From Trichaptum fuscoviolaceum (Eukaryota > Basidiomycota > Agaricomycetes > Hymenochaetales > Trichaptaceae): a DNA stretch of 64,000 nucleotides. Under the pieces are notes generated by a model that was not told where the DNA came from, searched no databases, and saw nothing but the letters and a program-made list of their open reading frames with translations. Numbering within the stretch: position 1 is the stretch's first letter; the number at the start of each line of letters is the position of its first letter. This document shows positions 38,128-50,000 of this stretch, piece by piece. The position numbers and the translations under genes were made by a program. Location of the stretch: positions 4,218,707 to 4,282,706 of the forward strand of contig CAJSYZ010000008.1 of NCBI GenBank assembly GCA_910574455.1, read 5' to 3'.

Positions 38128-40616
38128 ATGCACGGTACGGGAAATTTCAACGAAAAAAACGACCCAGCGACGACCACCGAGGTGCACGACGCTGAGACGG
38201 ACACGATCATCCCTGAGTCCAGCCAGGTCGACGTACCATTTCGGGAGAAAGCTTCATCCGTGTCCGTCGGTCGCGCAGACGCTGACGACCGTGGTGATTA
38301 CGACGACGAGAAGGAAAAACAGATGAGGCGAGACGACGAGGAGTCGTCGGATTTGGATGGTGCAACCCGAAGAAACTCGCTGTCTGGAACACCGCCACGG
38401 ATCGACTCGGAGGAGACCGAGAACGAGCTTGGCAGACACGCCAGCCCCAAAGCACTTGAGGCAGGATATGCAAATGCAAGCCAGGAGAAGGATGAGGTCA
38501 TCATCGTGGACTGGGAGGGCCCTGACGATCCATTAAACCCAAAGAAGTGCGTCAATCTTATCTGTTCTCTAAGGCAATCAAAGGCTAATTACTATGCTTC
38601 GATTTTTGCATCATCTTTTTGTCGTCTATCAGCTGGTCTTTTAAAAAGAAATGGGCGGCGACAGCTATCGTCTCTGCTTTCACGTTCATATCTCCTGTAT
38701 CATCGTCCATGGTGGCGCCTGCGACGGAGCAAATAGCACGCGAGTTTGGAATTCAAAGTTCGGTTGTTATCGCGATGACTACATCCGTCTTCGTCCTTGC
38801 CTATGGTGAGCTTCCTAACTTACTACAATCCGATATGTGCACAATACTGACAAATTCCGTCAGCCATTGGGCCCCTCTTCCTCGGACCCTTATCTGAATT
38901 GTACGGACGTTCAAGAGTTATTCAAGGCGCCAATCTATTTTACCTTGGTGCGTTAGCTTTTCCCTTCTCTAGCTTACTGTTTCTCATCCAAATCTCGCTC
39001 TAGTATGGAACATTGCATGCGGAGCTGCGCGCAACGAAGGCGAACTTATCGCTTTCCGCTTCCTTGCAGGTCTCGGCGGTAGTGCGCCGTTAGCAGTAGG
39101 CGGAGGTGTTTTAGGCGACTGCTGGCGTACGGAAGAGCGTGGCAAAGCCATTGCCCTTTATTCGCTTGCTCCTCTGCTCGGACCAGTCATCGGACCTATT
39201 GCAGGTGCGTGGATCGGGGAAAGGACGACTTGGAGATGGGTGGTACGTCGAATTGATTTGCTTCACCTGATCGCCTACGTATGCTGATCGTAATACCACT
39301 TTAATTAGTTTTGGTCAACGTCCATTGCAGATGGTTTCGTCCAACTTCTCGGCTTGTTCTTTCTTAAAGAGAGTATGTCTTTTGTCCTCATCATGCTCCC
39401 TTGAAGCTGTCTAACGACTAAACCCTAGCTTTCGCACCACTACTCCTTGAGCGCAAGGCAAATCGGATTAAGAAAGACATGGGCATAGCGAAAGACGACT
39501 TCCATCGGGTGCGAACGCCTTATCAAACTGCAGAACGACAGTCAGCATTTCTTTTGTTGTGTACGTTATACACTTGTCTTACCTGACTCAATCCAGCTGG
39601 AAACGTATCTTCGCAAAGGCGATCATCAGACCTTTTGCTCTCTTCGTGCGCGAGCCTATCATACAACTTCTCGGAGTCTACATGGCATTCGTGTACGTGC
39701 CTCACTTTCTCTAAGTATATATTGCCCTTCTGAGTCATTATCTGTTTCTTTGTTTTGATATCTAGCTATGGCCTCATTTACCTGATTCTCACTACTATCC
39801 CCGCGATCTACCAAGACATATACGGCGAGCCCATCGGTATCGCTGGACTGCACTACCTCGCGCTCGGTGTCGGTCTCACGGGTGCCTCGCAGATCAACGC
39901 CCGCCTCCTCGATCGGATATACAAGCACTTTAAGGAAAAGAATGGCGGACACGGGAGACCCGAGTTTCGGCTACGTAAGAGTATTTTTAATCGTTTCTCC
40001 TTTCACGTACTAATGTTTGATTCTGATAGCTTCCATGGTCCCGGGCACGATATTCCTTCCCATTGGCCTGCTACTTAATGGCTGGACGGCGCAGAATCAC
40101 GTTTTCTGGCTCGTACCTGATATTGTGAGCGCTCGTTGTCATCACCGCTTTTCTTTTACATTTCTCTCAAACGCCTATCCTAGGGAACCGTTTTCATCGG
40201 CGCAGGGATGATCCTCAATTTCCAGTCCATCCAAACCTACGTCATCGACGCCTTCACGTTACACGCCGCATCAGGTTCGTGCTCCTTTTCTCAATATTAT
40301 CCCCATGAGAGAGGAAGGCCCCGAGCTGACAAGCTTTCTCATCGTAATCAGCTCTGGCTGCGGTGTCTTTCCTCCGCTCGCTGGCCGGATTTGGCTTCCC
40401 GCTCTTCGCGCCCGCGATGTATAACGCCTTGGGGTATGGCAAGGGTGACACGATCCTTGCCGCGTTTGCGATAGCTGTTGGGTGTCCTGCGTAAGATCTT
40501 AGTCTTCTCCGTTGGTATTCCCGTCTAATACTGATTGCTGCTCGTCTAGACCATGGCTATTCTGGCACTACGGCGAACGGATCCGGATGAAGAGTCGATA
40601 CGCTACGAGTTCTTGA
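38128..40616 (+). CDS. MFS-4: DHA1-like MFS transporter
   Basis: The only MFS paralogue of the array on the + strand. Twelve exons; the first is 38128-38546 (MHGTGNFNEKNDPATTTEVH..., 139 codons plus 2 nt), the second starts at 38633 and the last at 40550. It carries LDGATRRNSLSGTPPRIDSE, VIIVDWEGPDDPLNPKN, APATEQIAREFGIQSSVV, motif A GPLSELYGRSRV, GGGVLGDCWRTEERGKA, motif C PLLGPVIGPIAGAW, GIAGLHYLALGVGLTG and SMVPGTIFLPIGLLLNGW. The end is PWLFWHYGERIRMKSRYATSS. It is near-identical to MFS-1 in motif A, KKDMGIAKDDF and intron positions, so these two are the most recent pair. It looks intact, with twelve predicted membrane helices; the substrate is unknown. Confidence 0.87.
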
Positions 40617-40879
40617 AACCATTTCCTTCTTTTCGTTCCAATGTACGAGACAGTTCCGATGCTCGTTTAAATGATCAAGTTTCACGAATGTTTTGTTCTC
40701 TCATGGCATACATAATCGTCCTCCTGCATATCGCATAGCACGCTTTTTCTCTTTGTAATAGTATACCTCTTATCACGTTAATTCTGTAACGATCAAACAT
40801 CTGTACAGTTTATAATGATGCATGGACGATAATAGCGAAACGTTTTCGACTGGGTTTACTCCTTGAATCTAATGTCTTG
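40617..40879. other. Short gap between MFS-4 and karyopherin relic
   Basis: 263 bp of AT-rich DNA, probably the MFS-4 3' UTR. Nothing else was seen. Confidence 0.5.
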
Positions 40880-42000
40880 TTATACCGATGAGCCACTCTG
40901 TCGATTAGATTGCCATGATAACTCGGATAAGAAGACATCCTTAAAAGAAGTGCCAGTGGAGGTGAGTCGGATAGCATTCCATTTAATAGCTAGCTTGAGG
41001 CGAGAGATGCCTGTCTTGATGCCGCTGAAGTCCTGCGTCCTGATGTCTGCGACGTACGGGCAGAGTGGATCCTCTCCCAAAGCCTTTGTGAGTGTACCAC
41101 CACAACCAGAGTAATGTGCTCCATTCCGTCTCCTTGTCTTCACCAGAAAGGACGAGGAAGCGCTTCACCTTTTCCATTGTCGGTGCGAAGTACGGGCTGG
41201 CTGCCTTGGGAGGCGCGTTATCGAGAAGAACTCGATGACGTCCTGTCCGGAGTAGCACGTCATATACCGTGCATGTCTGGCGTGCGTCGCGAGATCAGAA
41301 ACGAGCGCGGCGTACTTGCTGATACACTCGTCCTCAACCCTATCACAGAGATTGCCAACAGTCGGCGGTACACTCCAGCAGCATGGTATTGAAAAGAGCG
41401 TACAGATTTGCAGAATGGGCGGTGTCATGTACTCTGAGCAGCGCTCGACATGCCCTGCTTGATGAGGTTGCTAAGTGACGGAAGGACTTGCGCTGGCAGG
41501 ATGCATTTGCTGGCGTGTTGACGATGCATGGCGCAGAACGCGTGGGCACATCTTCATGGGCTCGACTTCGGTCGTCATTGTTATGAGGCCCTTTGGAATT
41601 TCTGGGACGAGGGGACGAGACTGCGCCTTTCAATTTTTAGTGAAAGAGGGTCAGGTGTATATTAGTATAGGAAGATGAGTAACACGTACTTCTTGATAGT
41701 TCACAACAATGCATTGAGAGCCATAATGCGAATCTCCTCATCAAGGCTAGCGCTAGCACCGGCGCAAAGGAAGATATCAACCATATGATGGGTGGCCTTG
41801 CATAGCAGAGGAGCCTCCTGCATTTCTGGTTAGCAAAAAGCACCTCAATATGTTCTGAGCGACGCACCGATGCTAACAGCGTGTCAAAGACATTTGGAAA
41901 CTTGAAGCTGTCTTACCCTCTGCTTTCCGTGCCCTGCTGCACAGCCGCAACTTCCCCTGCCGCAATGTGCATAGCCTCCCTCCCCTAAAACCTCGTCATT
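40880..42000 (-). pseudogene. Decayed fragment of a Kap123/importin-4-like karyopherin beta
   Basis: Reading the minus strand from 42000 downward gives colinear pieces of a HEAT-repeat importin: KFPNVFDTLLAS and, after a normal-looking 50-bp intron, EAPLLCKATHHMVDIF and ASLDEEIRIMALNALL. The next codon, Trp in the family as I recall it, is TGA here (about 41702). Later pieces are VPEIPKGLITMTTEVEP, RCSEYMTPPILQ, VEDECISKYAALV, PYFAPTMEKVKRFLVLSGED and LTKALGEDPLCPYVADI. They lie in different frames, with stops and deletions between them. Order and content follow the middle of fungal Kap123, recognised from memory. N- and C-terminal thirds are missing, so this is a non-functional relic. The working gene would be expected elsewhere in the genome. 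Confidence 0.7.
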
Positions 42001-42674
42001 TGTCCGCCATATTCACAACTTCTCCATACTGAACTTGAAACTCTTTCTTCATTCTGTTATTGGCAGAAAATTGCGTGATGAGCCAAAGAGTGTTAAACCA
42101 ATTTGTATGAGGACAATGAGGTGCTCGTGCTTACGATAAGAACACGCTAATCAAGTAAGATCAAGTAGGCAAAGGAATGGAGGAGTGTTGTTATATCGGT
42201 TCAAGGTATGCGGAACAACAAGGTGGATGCAGAGAGTCTATGTAAGAGACAGGCCATTCAAAGACTCGAACTCGGAAACTGCCGGTGCACAAATTTCAAT
42301 CACCGGTGTGGCCGGTGCCTGGTTTCTTTCTCTTCGTTCCCTTCTTTTTTTGCACTGCTTAACATTGAAGTCTGTGAATAAGTTGCTTATATCGTATCAA
42401 GGCTGGAATCTGCTCTTCTTCGCATGAAGAGAGACACAAAATACAGGGATCTCAGTTTTGGGGGTGCTATGATTAATTACAGAAAGAACTATCATACTAC
42501 AATCAAGTGTCGTCATCGACGACACATGATTAATCAAATCACCTGAGGTGGTCGTGAGGGTCGTTGGACACGATTGTATACTGTTACTATACACATCAGT
42601 AGTAGAACACCCAGCTACGTAGCGGGAACTAGCCGGCTGGTCATCAGTATCTTTAATTGACCAGCGTCTCGGCG
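42001..42674. other. Intergenic, no gene seen
   Basis: 674 bp. Open frames up to 80 codons have no domain. A short imperfect palindrome lies around 42500-42530 (TGTCGTCATCGACGACA). Confidence 0.45.
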
Positions 42675-43227
42675 ATGAGCACTCTTTCCCTCCTTTATCT
42701 CATTGCTAAACCAGAAAGCCTTCATATTGAGGAACTGATTCCTCTACAGACCACTCTCACTGGTATACCTCATACATCCGTAAATGTGGCGTTTGTCTTG
42801 CCCAAGATGTTTCGCCTTTCTCGCCTAATGACAACAGATGCGTGTTACATTTCGTGTGCGTACTATTGTTTTCTGGTGTCATTGCCGCACTCTTCCCGTT
42901 TGTTGATTATTTTAACTGCCTTTGGGATTAGATAAGAAACAATATCCTCTGCGTAGCCTACTAGCTGAAAAGCCTAATAAAGCTCTCGGGAAACTTCATA
43001 GAAAACTAGATAAGGACGATCTAGCACTTTTATCTAAGATTGATGTACGAGTGCTGAGTTACACCATCGACTTACAATGCTATCTATTCTTGGGAGAACA
43101 GACCAGAATGGTGCATCGAAGCAACTATTTCTTTAGAGTGAAAAGACCTTATCTTATAGACATCAAATTGGCACTAGCACCAGACTTCAGTGAAGAGCTA
43201 AGGTCCCACACCGACAGAGTTCAATGA
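42675..43227 (+). CDS. Possible small two-exon gene of unknown function
   Basis: ATG at 42675, exon to 42855, intron 42856-42931 (GTGCGT..ATTAG), second exon to the TGA at 43225-43227: 158 residues. The first half is hydrophobic (STLSLLYLIAK), the second basic (KALGKLHRKLDKDDLALLSK). I recognise no family. Its 3' end overlaps a duplicated copy of the 3' end of gene C on the other strand, which weakens the case. It may be spurious. Confidence 0.25.
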
Positions 43228-43393
43228 TATATAAAACTGTCCCCCTCTCTTGGGTACCAACCATTGCCAAGCTCTCGTCTCTCAAGTGCGGAAAGATTCA
43301 AACGGGTCTTTAGCACTAGCACCAGATTTCAGTGAAGAGTCACGGTTTCACACCAGCAGAGGTCAAGCCTACCTATAAAGCCATCCCCCTCTA
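43171..43393. repeat. Direct duplication of the gene C 3' end
   Basis: An ~80-bp sequence starting GCACTAGCACCAGAYTTCAG at 43171-43250 recurs at 43313-43393 with about 80 percent identity. The right copy contains the last codons and stop of gene C; the left copy is outside it. Confidence 0.75.
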
Positions 43394-45533
43394 TCTCTAT
43401 GACTTCTAATAATCCTTGAAGAGGACTGTCGATTGCGTAGAGAAATTCAAGGCTTCCTGCGAGATCCCAATCCCATTCGTAAGAGGGGTAGTTCTTAAGT
43501 GCGTAGAGGTGTTTAAGGCAACCTGTGAAATCCCAGTTCATGTCCAGATTAGAGAGGAGGAACGATGAACATTCTCTTCTGCTCTGTCGCTTCAAGATAT
43601 ATTTCCTCCATTCATCTATATCTGCTAGCGCTTCTCGAAACTCCCTTGTTGATTCTTCCATGGAAATATGTACCTGACGAGCTCTGTCAAATGTGCGCTG
43701 TACGAAATCCCATGAAACGGTATGAGAAAACCCCATCTGAAGCTCGACCGGTGAGGTAAATTTGTGCCTCATACTAGTGTGACTAAGCTCCTTCTTCAGC
43801 TCAGTCAAAGAGTTGAAAAGTCGGGTGGACCTTGACGTGAAGCTCTGGATAAGTGCTTCTTCAGTTGGAAAGCTCTGATTTCTTGTTGCGCAGGTGCAAG
43901 TATGTTGTACTCTGCACCACTGCCCTGTACATATTGAATGAAAACGTCTCGGGAGGTGAAAGAGTAGTGGATGGCGATCGACAATGTGGTATGACTTTGG
44001 GAGGAGCTTTCGTGCAAGCGGAGTTCTAACGGCAATATGAATGTTAGTTTTCAATTCTTGGTAATCTTCAGTTGGGGGCTTACAAATGGAGTAGACTACG
44101 AAGTGAGCATAGGCATTTTAAAAACCTCATATTGACGTTATCCAAATAGCCTGATCGTTCAATATATCGAATTAAACTGCAGTCGAGCCAATTGTTGAGA
44201 GCTGACAAAACCATGTGTACGAATCGTTGTGGTGTGGGCTCCATCAATCTAGCTTCATAATACATGTCCTGGATGGCCCGAAGGAAGAAGATAAACATGT
44301 AATAGACTGCTTCCATAACATGGAGATTGAAACCACTTGGATCTTGGTGAGTGTAAGACAGAGCCCGGGCATATATACGACATGCAATTGACACTTCAAC
44401 TCGGATGTCACTACTCCGAGCAAGAGTTGTATCATTATTAATATTACTGGAACAGTAAATAACGACGGACGTACTGATTCTGACAATTATCGAGCATGCT
44501 CAAGAATTCTTCTATGAAATTGGGAGGAGATTCATCGGCTAGACTGAACTTCTTGACGGCAATGGCATGAGCCTTTGCAAGATCGGTGAGAAGAAAGCAG
44601 TATTTTCTCATGGTATGGTCATTCATGATGAGTGTTTCCATGTGGAATATGGGTTCCTTTTGTGAGATAATACTGAAGAAGTTAGATGTACTTTCACTAA
44701 GAGTTGATACGGTGATGAGTGAGGTCAATGCTGCCGCTGATTGAAAAAGTGACGATGACCTATAGATAGATGCTCAGCTTTACACAGCATTTACTATGAA
44801 GTTACTCACTGTGTCTGCTTTACGAGGGATCTCAAAGCTCGAATACTAGTCTGACCATGATTTTCTTCCCGAAGAAGCTTCTCACAATCTTGTAAGTTAT
44901 CCAAATCGGCAGAATATATATCATGGGATTCAGGCCCATGTATCTCTATGAAAAACAAATAGACTTGAGCCGGCAGGAAAGTTTGGGATTTTATTTGGAA
45001 GATGATGCGCTCAAGCTTTCTTCCGTACGGTTGGTAAAAGTGTTTGTCAATGAGTCTCCCAGGCCCTGGGTTATTGTCAACGGTACTATTTGTCGAGTGA
45101 GATCTGAAACTTTATGTGTCATTGCCATACGGTTCGCCCTAAAGCAAGTCCGGTAAGTGAATATTTGATAAAAGGCTTTCCGAATGAGGCGCGGACTGAC
45201 TGAGATGTAATCCTGCCGGTTACCCGAAAGTATTATCCGGGAAATGGCACGCTCAAGCTTTCTTCCGAATGGTTGGTAAAAGTGCTTGTCAAGGACTCTT
45301 CCGGGCCCTGGGTTGTCGTCGACGGTGCTATTTGTCGAGTGTGAGCTGATGGTTCTTGTGTCGTCAATATCCGGTTCTTTTCTCCGAAAGAAATCTTCAA
45401 AGTAGCGAGGGTGCCTTGGGCCGATAGTGCGTGCATCGTCACAATAACAACCTTGAAAGGTAACCTCAAATAGATGATCAATGTCATCGCGTCGACGAGC
45501 GGATGGACCGCGCATTGGCAGCGTAGAGAACAT
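43329..45533 (-). CDS. Unrecognised basidiomycete protein, paralogue C (divergent, with internal duplication)
   Basis: Third member of the A/B family, in reverse orientation. The conserved order is retained: HSTNSTVDDNPGPGR then DKHFYQPFGRKLER, SLVKQTQ, DLAKAHAIAVKK, CRIYARALSYTHQ, TPLARKLLPKSYH, RTFDRARQVHISMEES and NWDFTGCLKHLY. Two duplications stand out. The N-terminal HSTNSTV..FYQP.GRKLER module occurs twice (about 45340-45240 and 45100-45000). The WDF/WDW-LYA unit occurs twice near the C-terminus (NWDFTGCLKHLYALK and WDWDLAGSLEFLYAID). The end differs from A and B and lacks the MTYTC hairpin. No clean splice joins the two N-terminal modules in frame, so exon structure there is uncertain: mutually exclusive exons, a missed intron or early decay are all possible. 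Function unknown. Confidence 0.6.
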
Positions 45534-47018
45534 GAAAGGTCACTGACTCACTGTAAGCCGCGGCGATTGCAACAATGTGAGGAAACAGTTGAGATCATCA
45601 TGATGTCGACTGTCTGCCCTATTTTATAGGAGGGAAACCACATCAATGACTTTGAGTTCACACAGCAGTGACAGCACCCTGCCGCTGCGTATACCTGTGC
45701 ATCCGCTCCCTCGATTGGCTGTGTACAAAGACTCGACGCGACGTGGAGAGTAATATGTTTGTTAGATACGACAAGATCGATCACGGAGTGGACACATACA
45801 GCGTGTTTGATGGGGCAACCTTCTATTGTGCACAGCAAAGATTCATCAGAGAAGCGCAGAGTGTTATATTCACTTGCTTTGATGTATCCACCGCTGCTGG
45901 TCTAGTTGACAAAGAAGGTAGGGCGATCCGACGAGTTCAAGTAATAATCTAATCCCATGGCTTGTTACCCATTGTTTGAAACATAAGAGGCAGTGGGGAA
46001 TCAGCGGTCTTAGAAGGTTCACAGCATACATATAAAGGGCACACAACATCGCACTGGAAAGCAACATCGCACTGGAAAGTTCTGATTCGAACAGGAATTG
46101 GGCAGAGTGGCTGCTTTTGTAAGTCTTGTTGTACAATGTGCCATAATATATCTATGCAGTCGCCTAGAATCAGCTTTTTACAGCCTCATTGGTATCTAGT
46201 AAATTATTAACATACTATTGAACTCGTCATCATGAACGTATTTGAAAGTTGAGAAGACGTGTATTACGCACATGATTAATACAGAACAGTGTGCACTGTG
46301 CAGTTATATATGATGTACGTGGCAAAGGTCCAGGCCGTCATTTCCAGCCCGAGCGTATGTAGTTTTAAGCAACATTTATTATATTGCCAGCAGACGGCGG
46401 AGAGGACAGAAATGGCTGGCGCGGCGGTAGTGGGAGAAAGCGGTCGAAAAGGAGGCATCGTCGCAAGTGGCTGCATCACGAAAGTTGACTTTCACTGGCG
46501 GAGCATGGCGGGCTTTGTAATGTACCGTCATGATTGTGACGCCTTGTATAGCCTTACAGTCACCTTAGAATACAAAGCAATATTATGTATTTTCTCCATA
46601 TGTTTGAAGTCTGATAGTCTTATTACAGTGACAGAGCCATATACTAAGTATATGGTATGCAACTGATGGTTCACTCAACATAATATATGTGAATTATACA
46701 GACAGCACAAGCTTGCTGACCTATGCTAAGTCACGGCAATATGACGTGACATGGCAGTGGCATGGCCATAGCATGACAATGTGATGTGCGGGCTAAGCCA
46801 TTTACTGCATAGCCTGGGCCACTTCACTGGCTGACAAAGAAGAGATCTTCTTAGATAATATCGGCACTGACAAACCGGCCGGATGACCTCGAGACAAAGT
46901 AAAAAATTTCATAAATTTCCATTTCACTACTGTACACTACACTACTTTGCTCTCAGAGGAGTCCACATAGGATTCTATCATACCAACTCAAAGAGAATTA
47001 GAGCCGACATTTAACAAT
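45534..47018. other. Intergenic between paralogue C and the transposase
   Basis: 1.5 kb with divergent starts. Open frames of 65-125 codons have no recognisable domain. Near 46735-46800 there are closely spaced CATGGC/ATATGAC-like words that may be part of the left end of the transposon. No clear terminal inverted repeat was found. Confidence 0.4.
45621..45628 (-). promoter_or_regulatory. TATA box of gene C
   Basis: On the minus strand CCTATAAAATAGGG places TATAAAAT about 90 bp before the ATG at 45533. Confidence 0.45.
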
Positions 47019-50000
47019 ATGCGCAAGGGCAAGCGAGGGGGCTTTTATTGTCCGGCAGTAGGATGTCCCAGACATTTTACCTCTCCCTCAGGCATGAAGA
47101 ATCATGTGAGGACGTGTGCAGTATACGCCGAGGATCTAAAACGTTTGGCGGAGAGGAGGGAGCAGATAAAGAGACAGAAGATTGAAGCACCCGAACTGGA
47201 GCGGGATAGATTGCAGATGGAGGCAGCAGACGGTCGCGGGCTTGAACATACTGCCATGGACGAAAATACAGATGTGCGTATCTCACAAGATTTTAAGTTG
47301 CAGTTAGAATGAATTCAAATTAACATCTGTGTTCAGACCATTGGATTCGAATCAGACTTACCTGTAGATCAGCCTGAAGTTCTGACCGGTCGAGGACATC
47401 GGAAAAAAGCTCGAATGCCAGGACGCTATAAGGACTTTTGCCCATCTCAGGCTAAGCCACGAAGAAAGAGGAAGGCGCCTTCAAACGAGATGGAATTAGA
47501 GTCGGATAATGTACAGCCTTTAGAAAGCCAGGAGGACCCACCTTTGGATCCCGCAGAGCAACCCCCAGTTGTCGACGAGCCCATCGTTGCAGTAGCCCCA
47601 TCTATCGGTGAACGTGTGGCCACAGCTTGGAGTACCATACGGAATGTTTTTGGCTTGGCACGAGAATATCAAGCACAGCCAACGCGCGTCCCGACCTCGG
47701 ATGTCTTCCCAGTTGCGCAGGAGGTACCTTCGATAATGGAGACAATTAGCCCATATCCAAACTTATCATCTTTTCGTTTCGCTCACATGTGGTCTTCCAT
47801 CTCGCGATACTCGAAGTCCATCCAAGAACGGACGTTGGAACTGTTCCTTCGACCCGACTTCCTAAAGTCGGAATTTGATGGTGTGGACATGAAAAAATTA
47901 GAGGAGAAGGTGTTGGACGGTAGCGTACCTTGGGGGGATTCTAAGCAGGGATGGCGGAATGAAACTGTCACGATTAAGATCCCTCTAAGTGGAAAGAAAA
48001 ACGTTGGACTTGGCGAAAAAGAGAAGACCGAAGGCGTACCGTTCAAAGTCGAAAAGTTTTGGCATCGACCAATCATCCCTGTGATCAAGTCAATTCTGAC
48101 TTCCAATGAGGCCCTCGGTTTCCACTACGAGCCCTTCAAACAGACCTGGTGTCGTCCGGAGTTCCCAGAAACTCCAGTGCGCGTGTACGATGAATTATTC
48201 ACTGGAGACGCATGGCTCAAGGAACATGAGAGCGTGAAACAGCTGGAACTTCCAGCAGACGAACCTGATATATATCCCCGCGCAATTGCAGGGATCATGC
48301 TATGGTCCGACGCGACACATGTTGCCGAGTTCGGGCAGCAGTCAGTCTGGCCAATTTATCTGGCCCTGGGCAACCAGTCGAAGTACGAAAGAGCGAGATC
48401 CGGTTCACATGCAATGCATCATATTGCATATTTACCATCAGTAAGTGTCTCGTCAATCGTAAGATAGAATTCTAACTCACATTCATTGTAGATAAAAAAG
48501 AAGATTGAGGACTTCATCATGGCAACAACGGGTGCTAAGACAGTTTCTAGAGCCATTCTGACTCACTGTCGGCGCGAGCTATTCCATGCCTGTTGGATGC
48601 TCTTGCTGAGTGACCCTGAGTTCCTTAAGGCCTATACTCATGGTTTGGTCATTACGTGCGCCGATGGCATCACTCGAAGGATTTTCCCTCGTATTCTCAC
48701 ATATTCAGCTGACTATCCAGAGAAGTAAGTGACCACCACTTTGAGCTCGACACAAGACTAACAATCCACTTACACTTTAGGGTGCTCATTGCAACAATTC
48801 GTGACTTGGGGACATATCCCTGCCCTCGTTGCACGATCGAGAAGAAACATATCCATTCCCTTGGAATGAAAAGGGACATGCGCAATCGCGCGACGAAGGC
48901 TCGTCACGATAACGCGGACTATCGGCAGAAAATCAAGTTAGCACGAGATAAAATTTATAAGGATCATTTGGCCGTCACCAACGAGTATACTGAGGCGTAC
49001 CTGGGTTCAGAGTCTTTAGTGCCAACTGAGGTATGATTTTAAATGACTACTCACAAGAATTGAGGCCTGATGTCGTCAATTAACATAGAACGCGTTCTCC
49101 AAATGTTTGTCGCCATATGGGTTTGACTTTTTTAGGATGTTGCGCGTAGACTTACTTCATGAAGTCGAACTGGGACTTTTTAAAATGGTATTCGCCCATC
49201 TTATTCGAATGCTTCAGAGCCTTGGGGACGATCGAATCAGAACGTTAAATAGACGGTAGGAAGAACAGCTCACTTATATTTTCCATTAGATTAAAATCCT
49301 ACTCAATTTTAGATACGCTCGCGTCCCATCATTCGGAGCGTCCGACGCGAACATACGCAACTTTCCAGATAATGTCTCTGAAATGAAAAAGTTGGCTGCA
49401 CGGGACTTCGAAGATCTCATACAGGTGAGTTTGCTACATTATTCTCCCGTATAAAAGAACTCCTGCTTACCTGAATTGGAGTGTGCAATACCATGTTTTG
49501 AAGGTCTCTTCCTGCCAGGAGACGATGAGAAGATCACAACTCTCCTCTATACGATGACAGCATGGCATGGCTTGGCAAAGCTCCGAATCCATTCAGAAAT
49601 AACATTGGAACTATTGCAACGGGAGACAGTTAGATTAGGGGAAGAACTCAGAAGATTTCAGAAGGACATTTGTCCACATTACGAGACTTACGAGTCAGAC
49701 CGCGAAGCCCAGGCCCGTGTTCGTGCTGCCACAGCTCGTGCCAACGCTCAAGGAAAATCTCAAGCAGAACCGGGCTCAGGGACAAAGAAACGGAAGGTCT
49801 TCAACCTCCACACTTCAAAAATCCATGCACTGGGCGACTACGTTGAGGAAATCAGGTTATATGGTACGACGGACGGTTACTCCACTCACCCCGTAAGTAA
49901 CAGAAGTAAACGATAGCTTGGGTTTGCTGACGCTCTGTAGGGTGAGCACGAGCATAGAAGATCCAAGGCACGATACCGTTGCTCGAATAAAAGAAATGCG

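Noticed and set aside
41475..41678. Plus-strand open frame in the karyopherin relic
   Set aside because: The minus strand explains the region as a decayed importin; this frame is antisense to it.
46289..46666. 125-codon open frame upstream of the transposase
   Set aside because: No domain or intron support, and composition is like the surrounding intergenic DNA.
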